A stretch of 64,000 bases of DNA from Isochrysis galbana (GCA_018136815.1 CM030931.1:3215801-3279800); one strand, 5' to 3'. Counted from the first letter of the stretch, positions 51,823 through 62,472 are shown. Notes: generated by a model from the sequence alone, not told the origin. A program made the numbers and translations.

Positions 51823-52729
51823 GACAGCTGGACGGGTAGGGAAAGGGAGAAGGTGGTGAGCGTCTCCTCCCACCCGTTGCGTCACACCACACCGCCTCGG
51901 CGGCCACAGCGAGCGTGGGGTTGGGTGGGGGGGTTGTGGGCGGCAGTGTCCACGCGGAGGGCCAGGCTCACCCATCACTGACTGCTGGTGGGGGGGTGAG
52001 TCAGAGCGCGACCTCCCGACACGTCAGCTCAGACGCGCGGGGGGAAGGGGGGGGGGGGGGCGGCGGATTTTGTTTTCCGCCGCGCCCGCCCGCCCGCCCC
52101 CCCCCCCCGCGGGGGGCCGAGGTTTTCTTTTTCCCTCCGCCGTCTCCTCCTCGTGTCCTTCTCGTCTCCTCTCTCTCTCTCCCATCGAACCGTCTGGTCG
52201 CTCTCAGTCCCGATCTCCCTCCATCTGTCTGGAGGCTTTCTCTCTTCCCCCCCCTTTTGTTAGAGTATGACAGACTCTCTCTCGTCAGCTACTCCTACCG
52301 CACTCACTGCCGCCGCTGCGTGCGTGGTGTGCCCCCTCTATGTATTGCCTCCCCAATATACTATATCAGCCTTCTTCTCGTCCAACAACACCTTCCTCCC
52401 TCGAAAACGTCAGTATCTCTCAAGTGCCCAGTGTTCTATTTTTTCCTCGCTGTCTCTCTCTCTCTCTCTCGAGGCGCGGAGGGATCCCACTGAAGTCCCC
52501 AAATTCCACACAGCCCTCGCCCTCCACACGAGACGAGGAGCCCCCCCCCCCCCCGAAAACAAAACAAATCTCGCCGACAAGAAAACACGCCCCGAGGGGT
52601 TTTTAACTCTTATGCTTGTATCCGACCTCGCTGCCCCCCCCTCTCCTCTCTCCTCTCTACCCCTCGGGCGCGCGCTCTCCTCGCAGAAACCTCCCCGACC
52701 CCCCCCCCCACCCCTCTTTCCTTCTCTCT
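51823..52729. other. Divergent promoter region, homopolymer-rich
   Basis: Lies between BiP (minus) and the next gene (plus). G runs at about 52041-52060, C runs at 52098-52108, 52540-52553 and 52700-52710, and long CT tracts. No gene is supported. It probably holds both promoters. Confidence 0.5.
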
Positions 52730-54913
52730 ATGGGCAAGAAGGACCGCTCGGCTGAAGAGCCCGAGACCGGCTCGCTCAAGTGGCGTCCCGACGAGGTGGG
52801 CGAGGCCGGCCGTGGCGCCCTCGCCAAGGCGCGAGCCAAGGAGCTGCGGAAGGAGGCCGAGCGGCGTGCGGCCAAGAAGGCAGAGCGCATGGCTGCCAAG
52901 AAGGCCGAGCCCTCGTCGAGCCAAAAGGGCGCGAAGCGAGGCGACGACGATGTTGACGACGACGACGACGACGAGCGCCGCCGCCCTCAGCCCAAGCCGA
53001 CACAGCAGCCCAAACCCAAGAAGGCGGCTGTATGCAAGTTCTTCCTGGAGGGCAAATGCTCGCGCGGCGCAAATTGTACCTTCCTGCACGCTGACCCGTC
53101 GGCGCTCGTCTCGGGTGCGGGACAGGATGAAGGTGGGGAAGCTACTTCAGCTGACAGCTCGGCAGAGGAGAAGGACGCCTTCGACATCTTCCCCGACCTC
53201 ATCTGGGCGCATGTCATGTCTCAGATGTCGAGTGCTGCCGATGTCGCTCGGTGCGGTGCCACGTGCGCATCACTGCACGACGTTTCGACGACCGACGAGG
53301 TGTGGTTGGCGTTACAGACTCGCCTCTTTGGTCATAGGCACCCAGCTAGCGAGGAAATCGCCACCTTTGATGCGCGTAGCCTATGCTGCGAGAGCGACAG
53401 TCGGCTGACACGCTGGCGCTCCGTTGCTCGCGCACCGCCGACAAAGCTCACGCTTCCGGGTGTGGTTGCGCTCAGCCTCAGCCGCAGCACGGGAATCAGC
53501 GTGCATGAAGATCGCTTCGTCCGGCTATGGTCAGGGGCGACTGGTCGTAGGTTAGGTGCGGGCGCGCTCCGGCTTCAGCCGACGTGTGTCGACGTGTCCA
53601 AGGGCGGAAGTGGTGCGGTCATCGGCGATGCTCAGGGCAGTGTGCACCTCTACTCACTCGAGGACGGGGTGGAGAAGCCGGCGGTCTCCTTCGTCCCGGC
53701 TGAGTCGCCACCCATTCTTTCATGCGCCTGGATTTACGGTGAGAGGGCGCACGCGGCAGACGATGAAGCCGCAGGCGTCGGCGAGACGAACATCACAGCA
53801 CCTGCAGGAGATATTTGGGATCCCGACGATGAGGAGGCGGAAGGGGATGTGGCCGACGAGGAGGAAGAAGAGGAGACGGCGGATGAGGGCCCGCGTGGCG
53901 AAGGTTACGACCACTATGCTGAGTATCACGCTGACGAAGAGGCGGAAGAATCCGCTGCTGTGGTCGAGCGTCCCTTTATTGATTTTGGAACATCCCCCAT
54001 AGTCGGGTGCGCAAGCCTCGGCGGCGGGCTACATTTGCACCGGTACACCGGTCCCAGCGCCTGGGAGTCGCTTTGGGAGGAGGAACTCAAGAGTTGGGCG
54101 GCCGACCTTAATGGCGTACTTGACGCTACCAGTGGGCACTCTGCCGCTATATCCCTCGCTCGTGCCGGCCGTGGTAGCAGTGGCACAATGCTGCTAGCCT
54201 CTGGTGCCGAGGGTGTGGGCCTCTTCGACATCCACCGTGGAATGCCTGCTTGGTTTGCGGAGCACGAGGATGCAGGGGACCACCTACCCGTATCGCGCGG
54301 TATGGCAAGGGCGAATCGCGGTTGCGATCGCTCCCTCTCTGCCGCTATGGGCGCGATGGCTATCGCCTCGGCTGGGTCCTCCGTGGAGCAATATGTCATT
54401 GAGCCTATTGGCCTTGCTGGAGCCGGATCACGTTCCGTCGCGTTCAGTTCAGACCTGCGCCTGGCGGCGGTTGCAACGCCTCGATGCGTCGTTCTATGGG
54501 ATGTACGATCCTCCTCGCGCTCGCCTGCAGTGGCGCGCGTTGACGTGCCGCGCGCCCGTTGCGTCGAGATTGACGACTCGTGGCCAGCCAGTAAGCTTTC
54601 TTTTTTATCGCCCGGTGGTGGCGGCGCACAACTGTACGACGTTCGGGCCACATCCTCGGGTGCGGAGCCGCGGCCAGTTTGTGTGCTCGGACGCGGACGG
54701 GATCTGAACTATCTTGCTGCTCGGGGACGAGCGGTGGTGGTGGCCGACGCCGAGGTGACGATGCATTGGTCCGAGCCTGACCCCAACGACGGAGACGACG
54801 ACATGCGGGGTCCAAAGCGCACACAACGCGTCGTGAAGAAGAAGAAGCAAGTGAGTGTCAACAAGATGGCGGGCACCGGCAAGACAAAGATGCGGTATGG
54901 CAGCAAGCGATAG
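52730..54913 (+). CDS. CCCH zinc-finger / F-box-like / WD40-like protein (727 aa)
   Basis: Single exon starting MGKKDRSAEEPETGSLKWRP. A basic Ala/Lys-rich helix (residues 25-70) and an Asp run lead to a CCCH finger, CKFFLEGKCSRGANCTFLH (Cys102, Cys110, Cys116, His120; spacing 7-5-3). Residues about 148-200 (FDIFPDLIWAHVMSQMSSAA...EVWLALQTRLFG) look like an F-box helix bundle. From about residue 230 there are degenerate WD40 strands (HEDRFVRLWSGATGRRLG, VVLWDVRSSS) with an acidic insertion at about 360-405. The C-terminus is Lys-rich and ends KTKMRYGSKR. I infer an RNA-binding substrate adaptor of an SCF-type ubiquitin ligase; each module alone is modest evidence except the CCCH finger. Confidence 0.75.
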   Translation: MGKKDRSAEEPETGSLKWRPDEVGEAGRGALAKARAKELRKEAERRAAKKAERMAAKKAEPSSSQKGAKRGDDDVDDDDDDERRRPQPKPTQQPKPKKAAVCKFFLEGKCSRGANCTFLHADPSALVSGAGQDEGGEATSADSSAEEKDAFDIFPDLIWAHVMSQMSSAADVARCGATCASLHDVSTTDEVWLALQTRLFGHRHPASEEIATFDARSLCCESDSRLTRWRSVARAPPTKLTLPGVVALSLSRSTGISVHEDRFVRLWSGATGRRLGAGALRLQPTCVDVSKGGSGAVIGDAQGSVHLYSLEDGVEKPAVSFVPAESPPILSCAWIYGERAHAADDEAAGVGETNITAPAGDIWDPDDEEAEGDVADEEEEEETADEGPRGEGYDHYAEYHADEEAEESAAVVERPFIDFGTSPIVGCASLGGGLHLHRYTGPSAWESLWEEELKSWAADLNGVLDATSGHSAAISLARAGRGSSGTMLLASGAEGVGLFDIHRGMPAWFAEHEDAGDHLPVSRGMARANRGCDRSLSAAMGAMAIASAGSSVEQYVIEPIGLAGAGSRSVAFSSDLRLAAVATPRCVVLWDVRSSSRSPAVARVDVPRARCVEIDDSWPASKLSFLSPGGGGAQLYDVRATSSGAEPRPVCVLGRGRDLNYLAARGRAVVVADAEVTMHWSEPDPNDGDDDMRGPKRTQRVVKKKKQVSVNKMAGTGKTKMRYGSKR

Positions 54914-55022
54914 AGAAACGCCTGTACAGTCAACTTCCTCCTCCAGCGGGCGTATACGATTGCCAAAAGCGCTCATCATCATCATTCGTTAAAAAATCGT
55001 CCCATGGAGAGGACGAGGAGAT

Positions 55023-55415
55023 TTAGCTCGCCAGCGGTTGCGTCAGGACGTGCCAATAAATTGGCTCGATAGCCTGCATCGAGGAGCCATTCATCTCGAA
55101 CCTCTGCATCGGCAAGTTTGCATGCGAGGAAAGCTTAATAGGACATAGGACTTCCGGAATGGAAGGAGTAGCTGCCATAGGTGTTTGTGCTGCACGACCA
55201 GAATCTATGCTGGTATTGCGATCGAAAGTGAACATGCGCACGGGGCGGCCGGTGCAGCGCGCAACGGTTAGGATCGTCGCGCGTTGTCGGGATGTCACCG
55301 CACCCAACGTCTCAGAATATTCGAATAGATGTATCTCCTCTGCTTTGTGCTTAAGGGCCATCATCATCATGCATCGTCTTGCGTGTGCCGCATCTTCAAT
55401 CGTAAGTAGCGGCAC
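55023..55415 (-). CDS. Hypothetical ORF (130 aa), tentative
   Basis: The minus-strand frame MPLLTIEDAAHARRCMMMMA...EIHLFEYSETLGAVTSRQRA...LASQ-type has a balanced amino-acid composition and no low-complexity bias. It could be a last exon, because no good start context or upstream coding is obvious. No domain is recognised. Confidence 0.25.
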   Translation of the reverse strand: MPLLTIEDAAHARRCMMMMALKHKAEEIHLFEYSETLGAVTSRQRATILTVARCTGRPVRMFTFDRNTSIDSGRAAQTPMAATPSIPEVLCPIKLSSHANLPMQRFEMNGSSMQAIEPIYWHVLTQPLAS

Positions 55416-55704
55416 ATGTCGTCGTGTTGCAGCAGTTCGCGACGCAGCGGTTCTAAGATCAGGTACAGCACCCTCATTGTGCCGGGAACCGGGGAAATGC
55501 GGTGTCCGGGGACGTCAACCCCGGGCGATTTTAATCGATTTATAATCAGCTAGTTTGCGCACTTCTATAAATATTAAATACATAGAAATGCACCTTAATC
55601 AACGGCCCATCCTATCGGTTGATGAGGCTTCTATAGACGTGGGCCGTGCTCTACCGGATTTAATCGCGTCAAGGACACGCTCTAAGATTACATTTACATG
55701 AGCT
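55416..55704. other. No gene seen
   Basis: AT-rich part at 55540-55600. TACATTTACATGAGCTCA at about 55688-55705 recurs at about 58998-59016. Confidence 0.35.
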
Positions 55705-55914
55705 CAACTAAGTTCATACTTAGCTCGCCCATGGGGGGGCACGAGCCCCCCCCTCTCTCCACTCCTCCCCTGCCATGGGGGAGGAACCACCCATCCTCCT
55801 GGCACGCCTGATGGCTTGCCAGGAGGCCACTGCCCTGCTGACCCTCTCTCCCACTGACAGGCTCGCCTGATTCGCCCATCCTGGCCCGGCGTGGCCAGCC
55901 CATTGCTCCAACCC
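55705..55914 (+). repeat. Hairpin-rich dispersed repeat R1, copy 3
   Basis: Same start (CAACTAAGTTCATACTTAGC), GGGGGGGCACGAGCCCCCCC hairpin, and CCTCCTGGCACGCC...TTGCCAGGAGG stem as the other copies; ends CTCCAACCCC. Confidence 0.8.
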
Positions 55915-56984
55915 CTCTGTTACGGATGCCCCTCCGTCCTCTCCTACGTTTACTTTCTAAGTCCTGCGAGATCTCCTCTCTTCTCTCTCTTCACATGAGG
56001 AGAGGCGACGGGCCTCCTCTCTTCTTTCCTTTTCTTTCCTCTCTTTCTCTCCTGCTCAACCCCCTTTCTTCGCGCATCCCGTTACGTTAGTTATCTACGT
56101 GTTACTGTGAATGTGCGTGTGATAGTGGTGCGGGAGAATTATAAGAGGAATTTTATCCGGTTCTGTTCTGGAGAGAGCGCGAGCGATGGCGTCGCTCTCC
56201 CTCCTCTCGGCCGCCCTGGTCACCATGATGGTGCCAGGGCGATATGGAGCTGCTGCACGGGAAGGGATGGGTCCTACTGGGCCCATCCCAGTGGACCGCG
56301 CCCGCTCGCCGCGTCTGCGCCCTCTCGCCGAGCCACTGCAGCCGGAAACCCACCCCTCCTCGCTCAGCCGCATGGCTGCAGCGATGGAGCAAGGTGTGGG
56401 GGGCCCATGTGGAGAGGCCTATGGCTTCCCACATGGCGAAATAATCCAACTGTTTTGGAAACGACAATACATGGAAGCGGAGATCGCTCAGGAGGGAGAA
56501 CGGAGCGAAGCCGAAAAGTGGACACACGCGAAGCGCGGCACGGCCTCTCTTCTTTTAGCACTAACGAGGGAAAAGAGGAAAACAACAAACGCTCAGCCCG
56601 AGATCGACGCGCTGGCGAAAGCTAGAAGCGAACAGATGAGAGGAACACCGGGGACGACGAGTGCGGGCACTCTTAATCGCCTAAACGAGCAAATCATCGA
56701 GAAACGGAGAGCCTACGATCCCCCGCCCTCGATGGCTGAGAAGATAATAAGAGCCGAGGAGCTGGTCACCAAACAATTCTTCAGAAAGTTCACCCCTAGA
56801 CACGCGAGCGGCGACATTCCGGTACTTTTCGACCGAGTCGACTGGGACACGTCGCACCCGAACTTGTCGGAGGACAACACGACCAGGAAGGATACGAACA
56901 TTCTAGCCTCACTTAGGAGATACTACCTCCGTTCCATTACTGAGACGTCAAGGAGGCTTAAAACAATAACGGTTAGCTAGACAC

Positions 56985-57940
56985 TAATATTGAGGCCCCG
57001 CCAAAGATATCAGAGGGGAGAGGGTACATTGGGGCTTAACATGAACATTTTGTTTCATCTCAATAGTGCGATTCGCACCTAGCTAGGGACGAAGTTGCAA
57101 TGAATGGAATTCTAATCAGTGTCCTTAAGCACATCACACATCACGGCGGTGCGGCAAATCACAAATCATACTCATTCGATCCCTCCACCTCAACGATGCG
57201 CGCCAACACAAAGCTTTAATATTGAAGAGAGCACTGAATTCCTCAGGGGGGGCATTCATGCTGAATGCTTACTCACACTTGCACAGCGGCAAGGCCACTA
57301 GCACACTTGCGGGATGCCGGATGCCGGCAGACGTCCTGCCTCCTGCCTCAGCGCCTCAGCCAGCTGATGTTCGGCTGACCTCAGCCGGATAGCGCGGGCC
57401 AACATCATACTTCTCACACAATGCCGCGTGCGCTCGCTGCCACTCCTTCCCATGCTTCGGCTCTGGCAGCCGCTCGCGCTCGTATGCTCGTATGCCACAG
57501 CAATTGCCGCCTGGCAGTTCGATGTCAAGGAGCACCGCCGCTTCTTGGACGGTGGGGCCTCATCCTCCTCGGGCGTGCTGGGCAGCTCAGGAGGCTGCTC
57601 GGGAGAGGCAGGACGCGGGACGGCAGCGCCTCACAAAGTCGCCACCAGTGCGCCTCCCATGCTGCGGGGGCTCGGGCCCGGCTCTCGCGAGAGTGGCGGA
57701 GCGGCGAGAGCTTTCGTGGCAAGGCGATCGGTCGTCTAGCTAGGGGGCGCCAAAATCGTGTTTGATCAATACTGAAAACGTAATATTCGGACGCCTTTGG
57801 TGGGTTTGGGTGCCAGATTTTTTGGTGGTCTTTCGCCCCAGTGTACCCGCTATTCCCCTCTCAACACGAATTTTTTTTATGTCAACTTTACTGTCCCTAT
57901 TTTGGCGATGCGGTTCAGTAATGGAACGGAGGTAGTACTA
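56985..57940. other. Sequence inserted in LINE copy E
   Basis: It interrupts ORF2 between the linker and the polymerase. A frame at 57428-57739 (MRSLPLLPMLRLWQPLALVC...) has a signal-like start but no recognisable domain. GCCAAAATCGTG near 57748 and CCAGATTTTTTGGTGG near 57812 are loosely inverted. The boundaries and origin are unknown. Confidence 0.35.
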
Positions 57941-57995
57941 CGTATGGTTGTTCAAATAAAAACCGTCTCAAGAGTCGGAGCTTCTTCTTCAACTT

Positions 57996-58787
57996 TTGAA
58001 GGCCCGACAAATTCCCGCGACCCACAGAATCTGTTTAGACAACCCGATCTCGCACTCGGAGATAATTCGGGCTATTCGGCAACTGGCAAAAGGAAAATCA
58101 GCGGGACCCGACGGCATCCCGATGGAGTTCTATCAAATCTTTGAGAAGACCATTGTACCGCACCTCTCTAGAATGCTAAACGAGGCGTACTCCAGGGGCG
58201 CGCTACCGGAGGACACATGCTACGGAGACATCTCGCTCCTCTACAAGAACGGCGATTCGCGAGACCCGAGAAACTATAGACCCATTACACTCCTACAAAC
58301 GGACTATAAAATCCTAGCTAAGATTCTAGCGAATAGACTAAAAACTACGATACACACCATAGCATCTAAGGAACAAGTAGGTTTCGTGCCTAGACGCATG
58401 ATAGGGGAGGCCACCCACCTGCTTAAACTCGTCCAAGCTTTCCTAGACGACACGGGAGAGGAGGGCCTCGCCCTAGCCATAGACTGGGAAAAAGCTTTTG
58501 ACCGAGTCAGCTGGGACTATTATCACAAAGCGGCCGGGGCACTAGGTTTTGGCCCGGGATACTCGAAATGGCTCCGGATTCTTACAAATACCGACGCACT
58601 GCCGACAAGATGGATTAAAGCTAACGGCAAGCGGAGCCACCCGTTCACGATACACTGTGGCATGCCGCAAGGATGCCCGCTATCCCCTCTCGCCTTTCTA
58701 CTTGTGGCCGAAGGCCTCACGAGGCTGGTGAACACGGACACTCAAATGACGGGGATAAGCCTAGGACGAAGCGAAATTAGACTTGTG
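57996..58787 (+). CDS. LINE reverse transcriptase N-terminal half
   Basis: Boxes in order: AIRQLAKGKSAGPDGIPMEF (RT box 1), ISLLYKNGDSRDPRNYRPIT and LLQTDYKILAKILANRLK (box 2), EQVGFVPRRMIGEA, LALAIDWEKAFDRVSWDYYH (box A region, first catalytic Asp in AIDWEKAFD), and CGMPQGCPLSPLAFLLVAEG (box B). The frame ends at 58787 before the YADD-type catalytic box, so it cannot polymerise. The translation start is arbitrary because this is an internal ORF2 piece. Confidence 0.85.
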
Positions 58788-58790
58788 TGA

Positions 58791-59324
58791 TAGGAAAGGG
58801 AGGGTAGTTAGGAGTAGCACTAGCAATCTGCCTCACGCCGTGCATGTAGCGGCTAGTTTTTAAGATTTCTTTTTATGCCCCAAGGCGCCCAAGTCTGCCC
58901 AGACGGGCCGTGCCCGAAGCTCGTTGCCCCCTGGCGGACTAGCCATCGTCGACAAGGAAGCTCAATCATGGTGAGACTATTAAAAGGTTTATTATATACA
59001 TTTACATGAGCTCAGTCTTAGACAAGTTGCAACGTTCTACTCGGACTTCCAACATTTCCCGTTCTACCCGACTCCCGCTATCTCTACTCACCCGCCGTGT
59101 GGAATGGCTTGGGCTACGCTCCCACACCGTCTTCGCTCCCACACCGTCGTCGCTCCCACACCGTCGTCACCCCACGCCTCCCCCCTCGGCTCGGCTGTGC
59201 CTTGCGCTCGCGTGCTCGCGCCCGCAGGACATCTAGCGGCTACACAGCTCAGCAGTCTTCCCCCCCGCTACCTCCTCATGCTCTCCCGACAAAAGCTAGG
59301 GACAGCTTGCGCTACACCTCCACA
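58791..59324. other. No gene seen; 17-bp tandem repeat at 59118-59168
   Basis: CGCTCCCACACCGTCKT is repeated three times at 59118-59168. The rest is ordinary sequence. Confidence 0.5.
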
Positions 59325-59771
59325 CTATCTACTACTAGCATGGCTGCTTGGCCTTCTTCTTGTCAAGCTCGTCCTTCCAAAGGCTCCAAACCACCTCGTA
59401 CATTGAGTAGCACTCGTCGAATTTCTTGCGCCACTCGGTGACCTCATCCTCCAACTCCAACTTCTCCTTGTTGCCTTGTTGTGGTTGTGGACTTGTTGGC
59501 AATAGAGGTCGCGCTCCTTGGTCGCCTCCATCACCATGCGCGCCATGAAGTCGTTGTGGGCGCTGATCGCCTCGAGCTTCGCCGCCATCGTCTCCATCTC
59601 GGTCAGCTCCACATTGGGGTCGCCGGTCGGGCTCTTCATCATCTTGGCCATCTTGATGGCCCGTTGAACCCGCCTCTCTTGCTCTGCGCGACGAGCGTCG
59701 ACCTCGCTTGGGACGTGCTCCCACGGCGTCATTGGCCGCCTCTCGCCCCCCTTCGTCGTTCGTATAGCCAT
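59325..59771 (-). CDS. Hypothetical helical ORF (about 148 aa), tentative
   Basis: The frame MAIRTTKGGERRPMTPWEHV includes EVDARRAEQERRVQRAIKMA, GDPNVELTEMETMAAKLEAI and HNDFMARMVMEATKERDLYC. These are plausible amphipathic helices. A short upstream piece on the same strand (MSEREVDTRRTELRKHF, about 59843-59790) repeats the EVD-RR-E motif. The last ~40 residues look out of frame. It may be a degenerate gene or part of a mobile element; the family is not recognised. Confidence 0.35.
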   Translation of the reverse strand: MAIRTTKGGERRPMTPWEHVPSEVDARRAEQERRVQRAIKMAKMMKSPTGDPNVELTEMETMAAKLEAISAHNDFMARMVMEATKERDLYCQQVHNHNKATRRSWSWRMRSPSGARNSTSATQCTRWFGAFGRTSLTRRRPSSHASSR

Positions 59772-60369
59772 TGCGCGCCTCCTAGAAATGCTTCCGGAGC
59801 TCGGTGCGGCGAGTGTCGACCTCCCTCTCGCTCATCATGGCTCTGTCGCTCACCGCTGTCGCTCGATGCTCCGTCCGCTGTCTTTCCTCTCCTCCCTCCT
59901 ATGTGACTTCTCTCTTTGACTCTAATAACAGAGTCGTCGGAGATTGTAGCTCACCGGATTTCGCGTGTCTTCGGAATCATTCCACTTCTTTCGTTGTTGT
60001 TGCGCAGATTGTTTCTCTTTCTTCGTTGATTGCCGTTGTTTAGTTGTTTACAGGAGATGAGACGCGTGTCATCTGCGGTTGCACCCACCGCAACACCCGA
60101 GCAGAACTCCTGTAAAAGGGAGAAATGGGTGGGATGATGCGTACAAATAGGTTGCCGCGTCAAGCTTCCGAATTTGTGCTCAAAGGGCCCACGGGTGCTC
60201 TCATCATCTTCTTCTATTTTAAGCTTTTAAGCGTCGCCTTCAACGTTTGGTTTCTCGGTTATTTTTGGTTTCTCTCGCCTTGTTGTTCTAATTCTGGATT
60301 TCTTCTGTTCCGGTGGCTTTGTTCTCCTTCCATGCCGCTCGTCGAGACGACTCGAATTTAGTCGGGGAG
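59772..60369. other. No gene seen
   Basis: T-rich plus strand. It leads to the LTR-like start at 60370. Confidence 0.35.
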
Positions 60370-61003
60370 TGTCGTATTCCATACGATGACAGACTTTTAC
60401 TTATAACCTGTGGGTTATTTTAAGCCTTAAGGTCTCGTCGATTGGTATTCCGCCTCTTCTCTTACTTTCTTTCGATGTCATCAAATGTTCCATGACCGTC
60501 TTCTGTCTTCTCTCGTCTATCGGTCGTAGCTCCCCAGCGAGATCTGCCCTCGTTGTGCCGACCCCTCTGTCGCATGTCTGCGCGTTGCTAAGTTGCCCTG
60601 GTGCCGACGCCTGGCCGTCCGTCCAGGTGTGGTTAGTTTTCGCCCCGCTTGGTTTAGTTTGTGTGGCTCTGTGTCCTCAGACTTTTTGAGTCCATTCGTT
60701 GTAGTCTCCCGTGTCTACCTCGGACCTAAGAAGCTCTCATTCTCACTCTCCCTCTCTCCCACTAGCTCGCTAGCTAGCCTCGTCTCTACTCTCCGACGCC
60801 ACGCGTCGCAATCCTCCGACCTCCGGTCTACCTCATCGCTCGTAGCGCCCGATGGCAGACACTCTCAGACCCGACTCTTATTATGATCTTTCAGACATCT
60901 TCCCGCCAGCAACAATCAACGACCCTATCACGGCCGCGTCAGCTGCCGGCTCGATCGAACGGCCCTTTGCCTACGAGCCTGTAGTCATCGCATGTTCGAC
61001 ACT
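60370..61003 (+). mobile_element. LTR-retrotransposon 5' end (LTR-like part, leader, start of gag), copy 2
   Basis: Starts TGTCGTATTCCATACG at 60370. A frame beginning MADTLRPDSYYDLSDIF lies 482 bases later at 60852, matching the layout and protein of the inverted copy at 20395-21063 (490 bases). Homology to a gag start ends at about 61003, where repeat R5 begins. It is a broken fossil; no other element genes are present. Confidence 0.6.
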
Positions 61004-61302
61004 GCTGGGGTGCGCAGGGTCGGTGCGTGCACTGGAGGGGGGGGAGGCAGATATCGAGGGGCCCCCTCCCCGATATCTACTCGGACACCTGCCCCGTGAG
61101 TACCCTGTGAGTGCTCCCTCCCCCCGATATCACTTGGACACCTGGCTCGTGGGTACCCAGTGAGTGCTCCCTCCCCCCGATATCACTCGGACACCTGGCT
61201 CGTGAGGCATGGCGGGAATTCGGGACTGAAACGTCGTGTCCGACTAGCAAGTGGAGTTGGTGAGGATATAGCATTAATTATTGTACTACTAATTTTAATT
61301 GG
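61004..61302 (+). repeat. Dispersed repeat R5, copy 2, with internal duplication
   Basis: Matches 46857-47035 in order. It has an extra duplicated block: CTCCCTCCCCCCGATATCAC followed by TCGGACACCTGGCTCGTG occurs twice between about 61095 and 61205. It abuts the gag-like fragment directly. Confidence 0.7.
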
Positions 61303-61623
61303 CCCAATCGCTAGTCGCTAGCTGGTAGCTGGACTGCGAAGAAGCATAGGCACATAGTCTTAAAAAGCAAATCGCAAATCGCATGTCATCAGTCATCAAC
61401 ACAAGACGATGACTATGCAACAAGTTGGGAGTGGCAGAGATTCGAAGTCTTTCAGAGTGGTCATCGAGTACTGAATTGGGGAGGCTGGTTATGATCATGT
61501 CTTGCAGAGGGTGCTGCGTTCCTCGTGTGGCTAGCGTCGACAACAAATGCAGAAGAGACAAGGAAAGATTGCCCACCCGCGCCAACACTTACACTGACGA
61601 TTTGCGACGACAACAACGACACG
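61303..61623. other. 3' flank of the prolyl-isomerase gene, no gene seen
   Basis: Ordinary sequence; the right end is probably the 3' untranslated region of the minus-strand gene. Confidence 0.35.
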
Positions 61624-62472
61624 TCATGCTACCTCCTCCTCTTCCTCCCTGGCGGCTTCATCTGGTCCCTCTNNNNNNNNNNNNNNNNNNNNNNNNNNNN
61701 NNNNNNNNNNNNNNNNNNNNNNNNNNNNNNNNNNNNNNNNNNNNNNNNNNNNNNNNNNNNNNNNNNNNNNNNTCTGCTGAAGCTGCCCGCCAAAACCTCT
61801 TGTTCCGATAGAATTGCCTGTTTGAGGGTTGTCATTCCTATTGTCGGAAGAGGGACGGGTAGCTTGGGCGACCAACCGAGCGGTACCGTCAACGACCTGC
61901 TCGGCAAAACCGACGTCATCATATTGGCCGCCCCGTTCCTCAACAAACACCAGATGTGTCCCCCACTGCGTCTGGACCTTGCAAACCTTTCGAAGGGGCG
62001 TCATCGGCGAGAAGACCAAATCATCGAAGGCTTTGGTGTCCTGGCCATCGTAGGGGGTGCTATCACCGCGCAGCGTGCCCTCGCCCAAGCGACTGAGCGA
62101 CGTGAAGGTACCCAGTGATCCGTTTAAGTCGCGAGTGGGACAAGCTGAGAAGAGAAGCGCCGCGTTGGGAAAGCTGATCTCGCCCGCTTCGATCCGCGAT
62201 GCGAGCGCCTCCGCCTTTGCGTCTGCATCATCGCTTCGAAGGAAGAGGATGTGCCTTGCGCGCACAAATCCGGCAGGCACGAAGTCGTCATCCTCGTACG
62301 CTGCCTTCACGCCTTTCATCGTATCCTTCACCTTTCCGGCCGCTGACTGGACTTCGTCCATCAGCCCCATCCGGACGGGAGGAGAGCACAGCGCCGAGGT
62401 TGTATGAAGAGGAGAGGGGTGGAGGGCGAGGCCACTGGGCAGTGCAAGCGTGAGACTAAGCAGCAGAAGCAT
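61624..62472 (-). CDS. Parvulin-type prolyl isomerase, possibly plastid-targeted (spans an assembly gap)
   Basis: Start MLLLLSLTLALPSGLALHPS, a signal peptide with likely cleavage near SGLA|LHP. Next comes a Ser/Thr/Pro-rich stretch (SPLHTTSALCSPPVRMG) of the kind seen after the signal in bipartite plastid targeting of secondary-plastid algae. The catalytic domain (residues about 70-190) has RARHILFLRSDDADAKAEAL, ALLFSACPTRDLNGSLGTFT, and CKVQTQWGTHLVFVEERGG, the parvulin/PpiC order (HILF, CP...G.LG.F, WGTHLV). The C-terminal tail crosses 100 N (61673-61772) and ends EGPDEAAREEEEEVA, so the total length is uncertain. Such enzymes isomerise peptidyl-prolyl bonds. Plastid location is inference. 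Confidence 0.7.
   Translation of the reverse strand: MLLLLSLTLALPSGLALHPSPLHTTSALCSPPVRMGLMDEVQSAAGKVKDTMKGVKAAYEDDDFVPAGFVRARHILFLRSDDADAKAEALASRIEAGEISFPNAALLFSACPTRDLNGSLGTFTSLSRLGEGTLRGDSTPYDGQDTKAFDDLVFSPMTPLRKVCKVQTQWGTHLVFVEERGGQYDDVGFAEQVVDGTARLVAQATRPSSDNRNDNPQTGNSIGTRGFGGQLQQXXXXXXXXXXXXXXXXXXXXXXXXXXXXXXXXXXEGPDEAAREEEEEVA
61673..61772. other. Assembly gap (100 N)
   Basis: Exactly 100 N inside the C-terminal part of the prolyl-isomerase gene. Confidence 0.95.

Larger units (their letters stand above)
56186..58790 (+). mobile_element. L1-like LINE ORF2 fragment (copy E), split by an insertion
   Basis: The left part (56186-56980) encodes the linker before the reverse transcriptase: TLNRLNEQIIEKRRAYDPPP, AEELVTKQFFRKFTPRHASG and ILASLRRYYLRS. 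The right part (about 57940-58787) encodes the polymerase N-terminal half. About 950 bp of unrelated sequence separates them. The 5' endonuclease and the polymerase after the GMPQGCPLSP box are missing. A CT-rich tract (55980-56060) and repeat R1 lie upstream. It is probably the same clade as copies A and B, but they share no region to compare. Confidence 0.75.
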
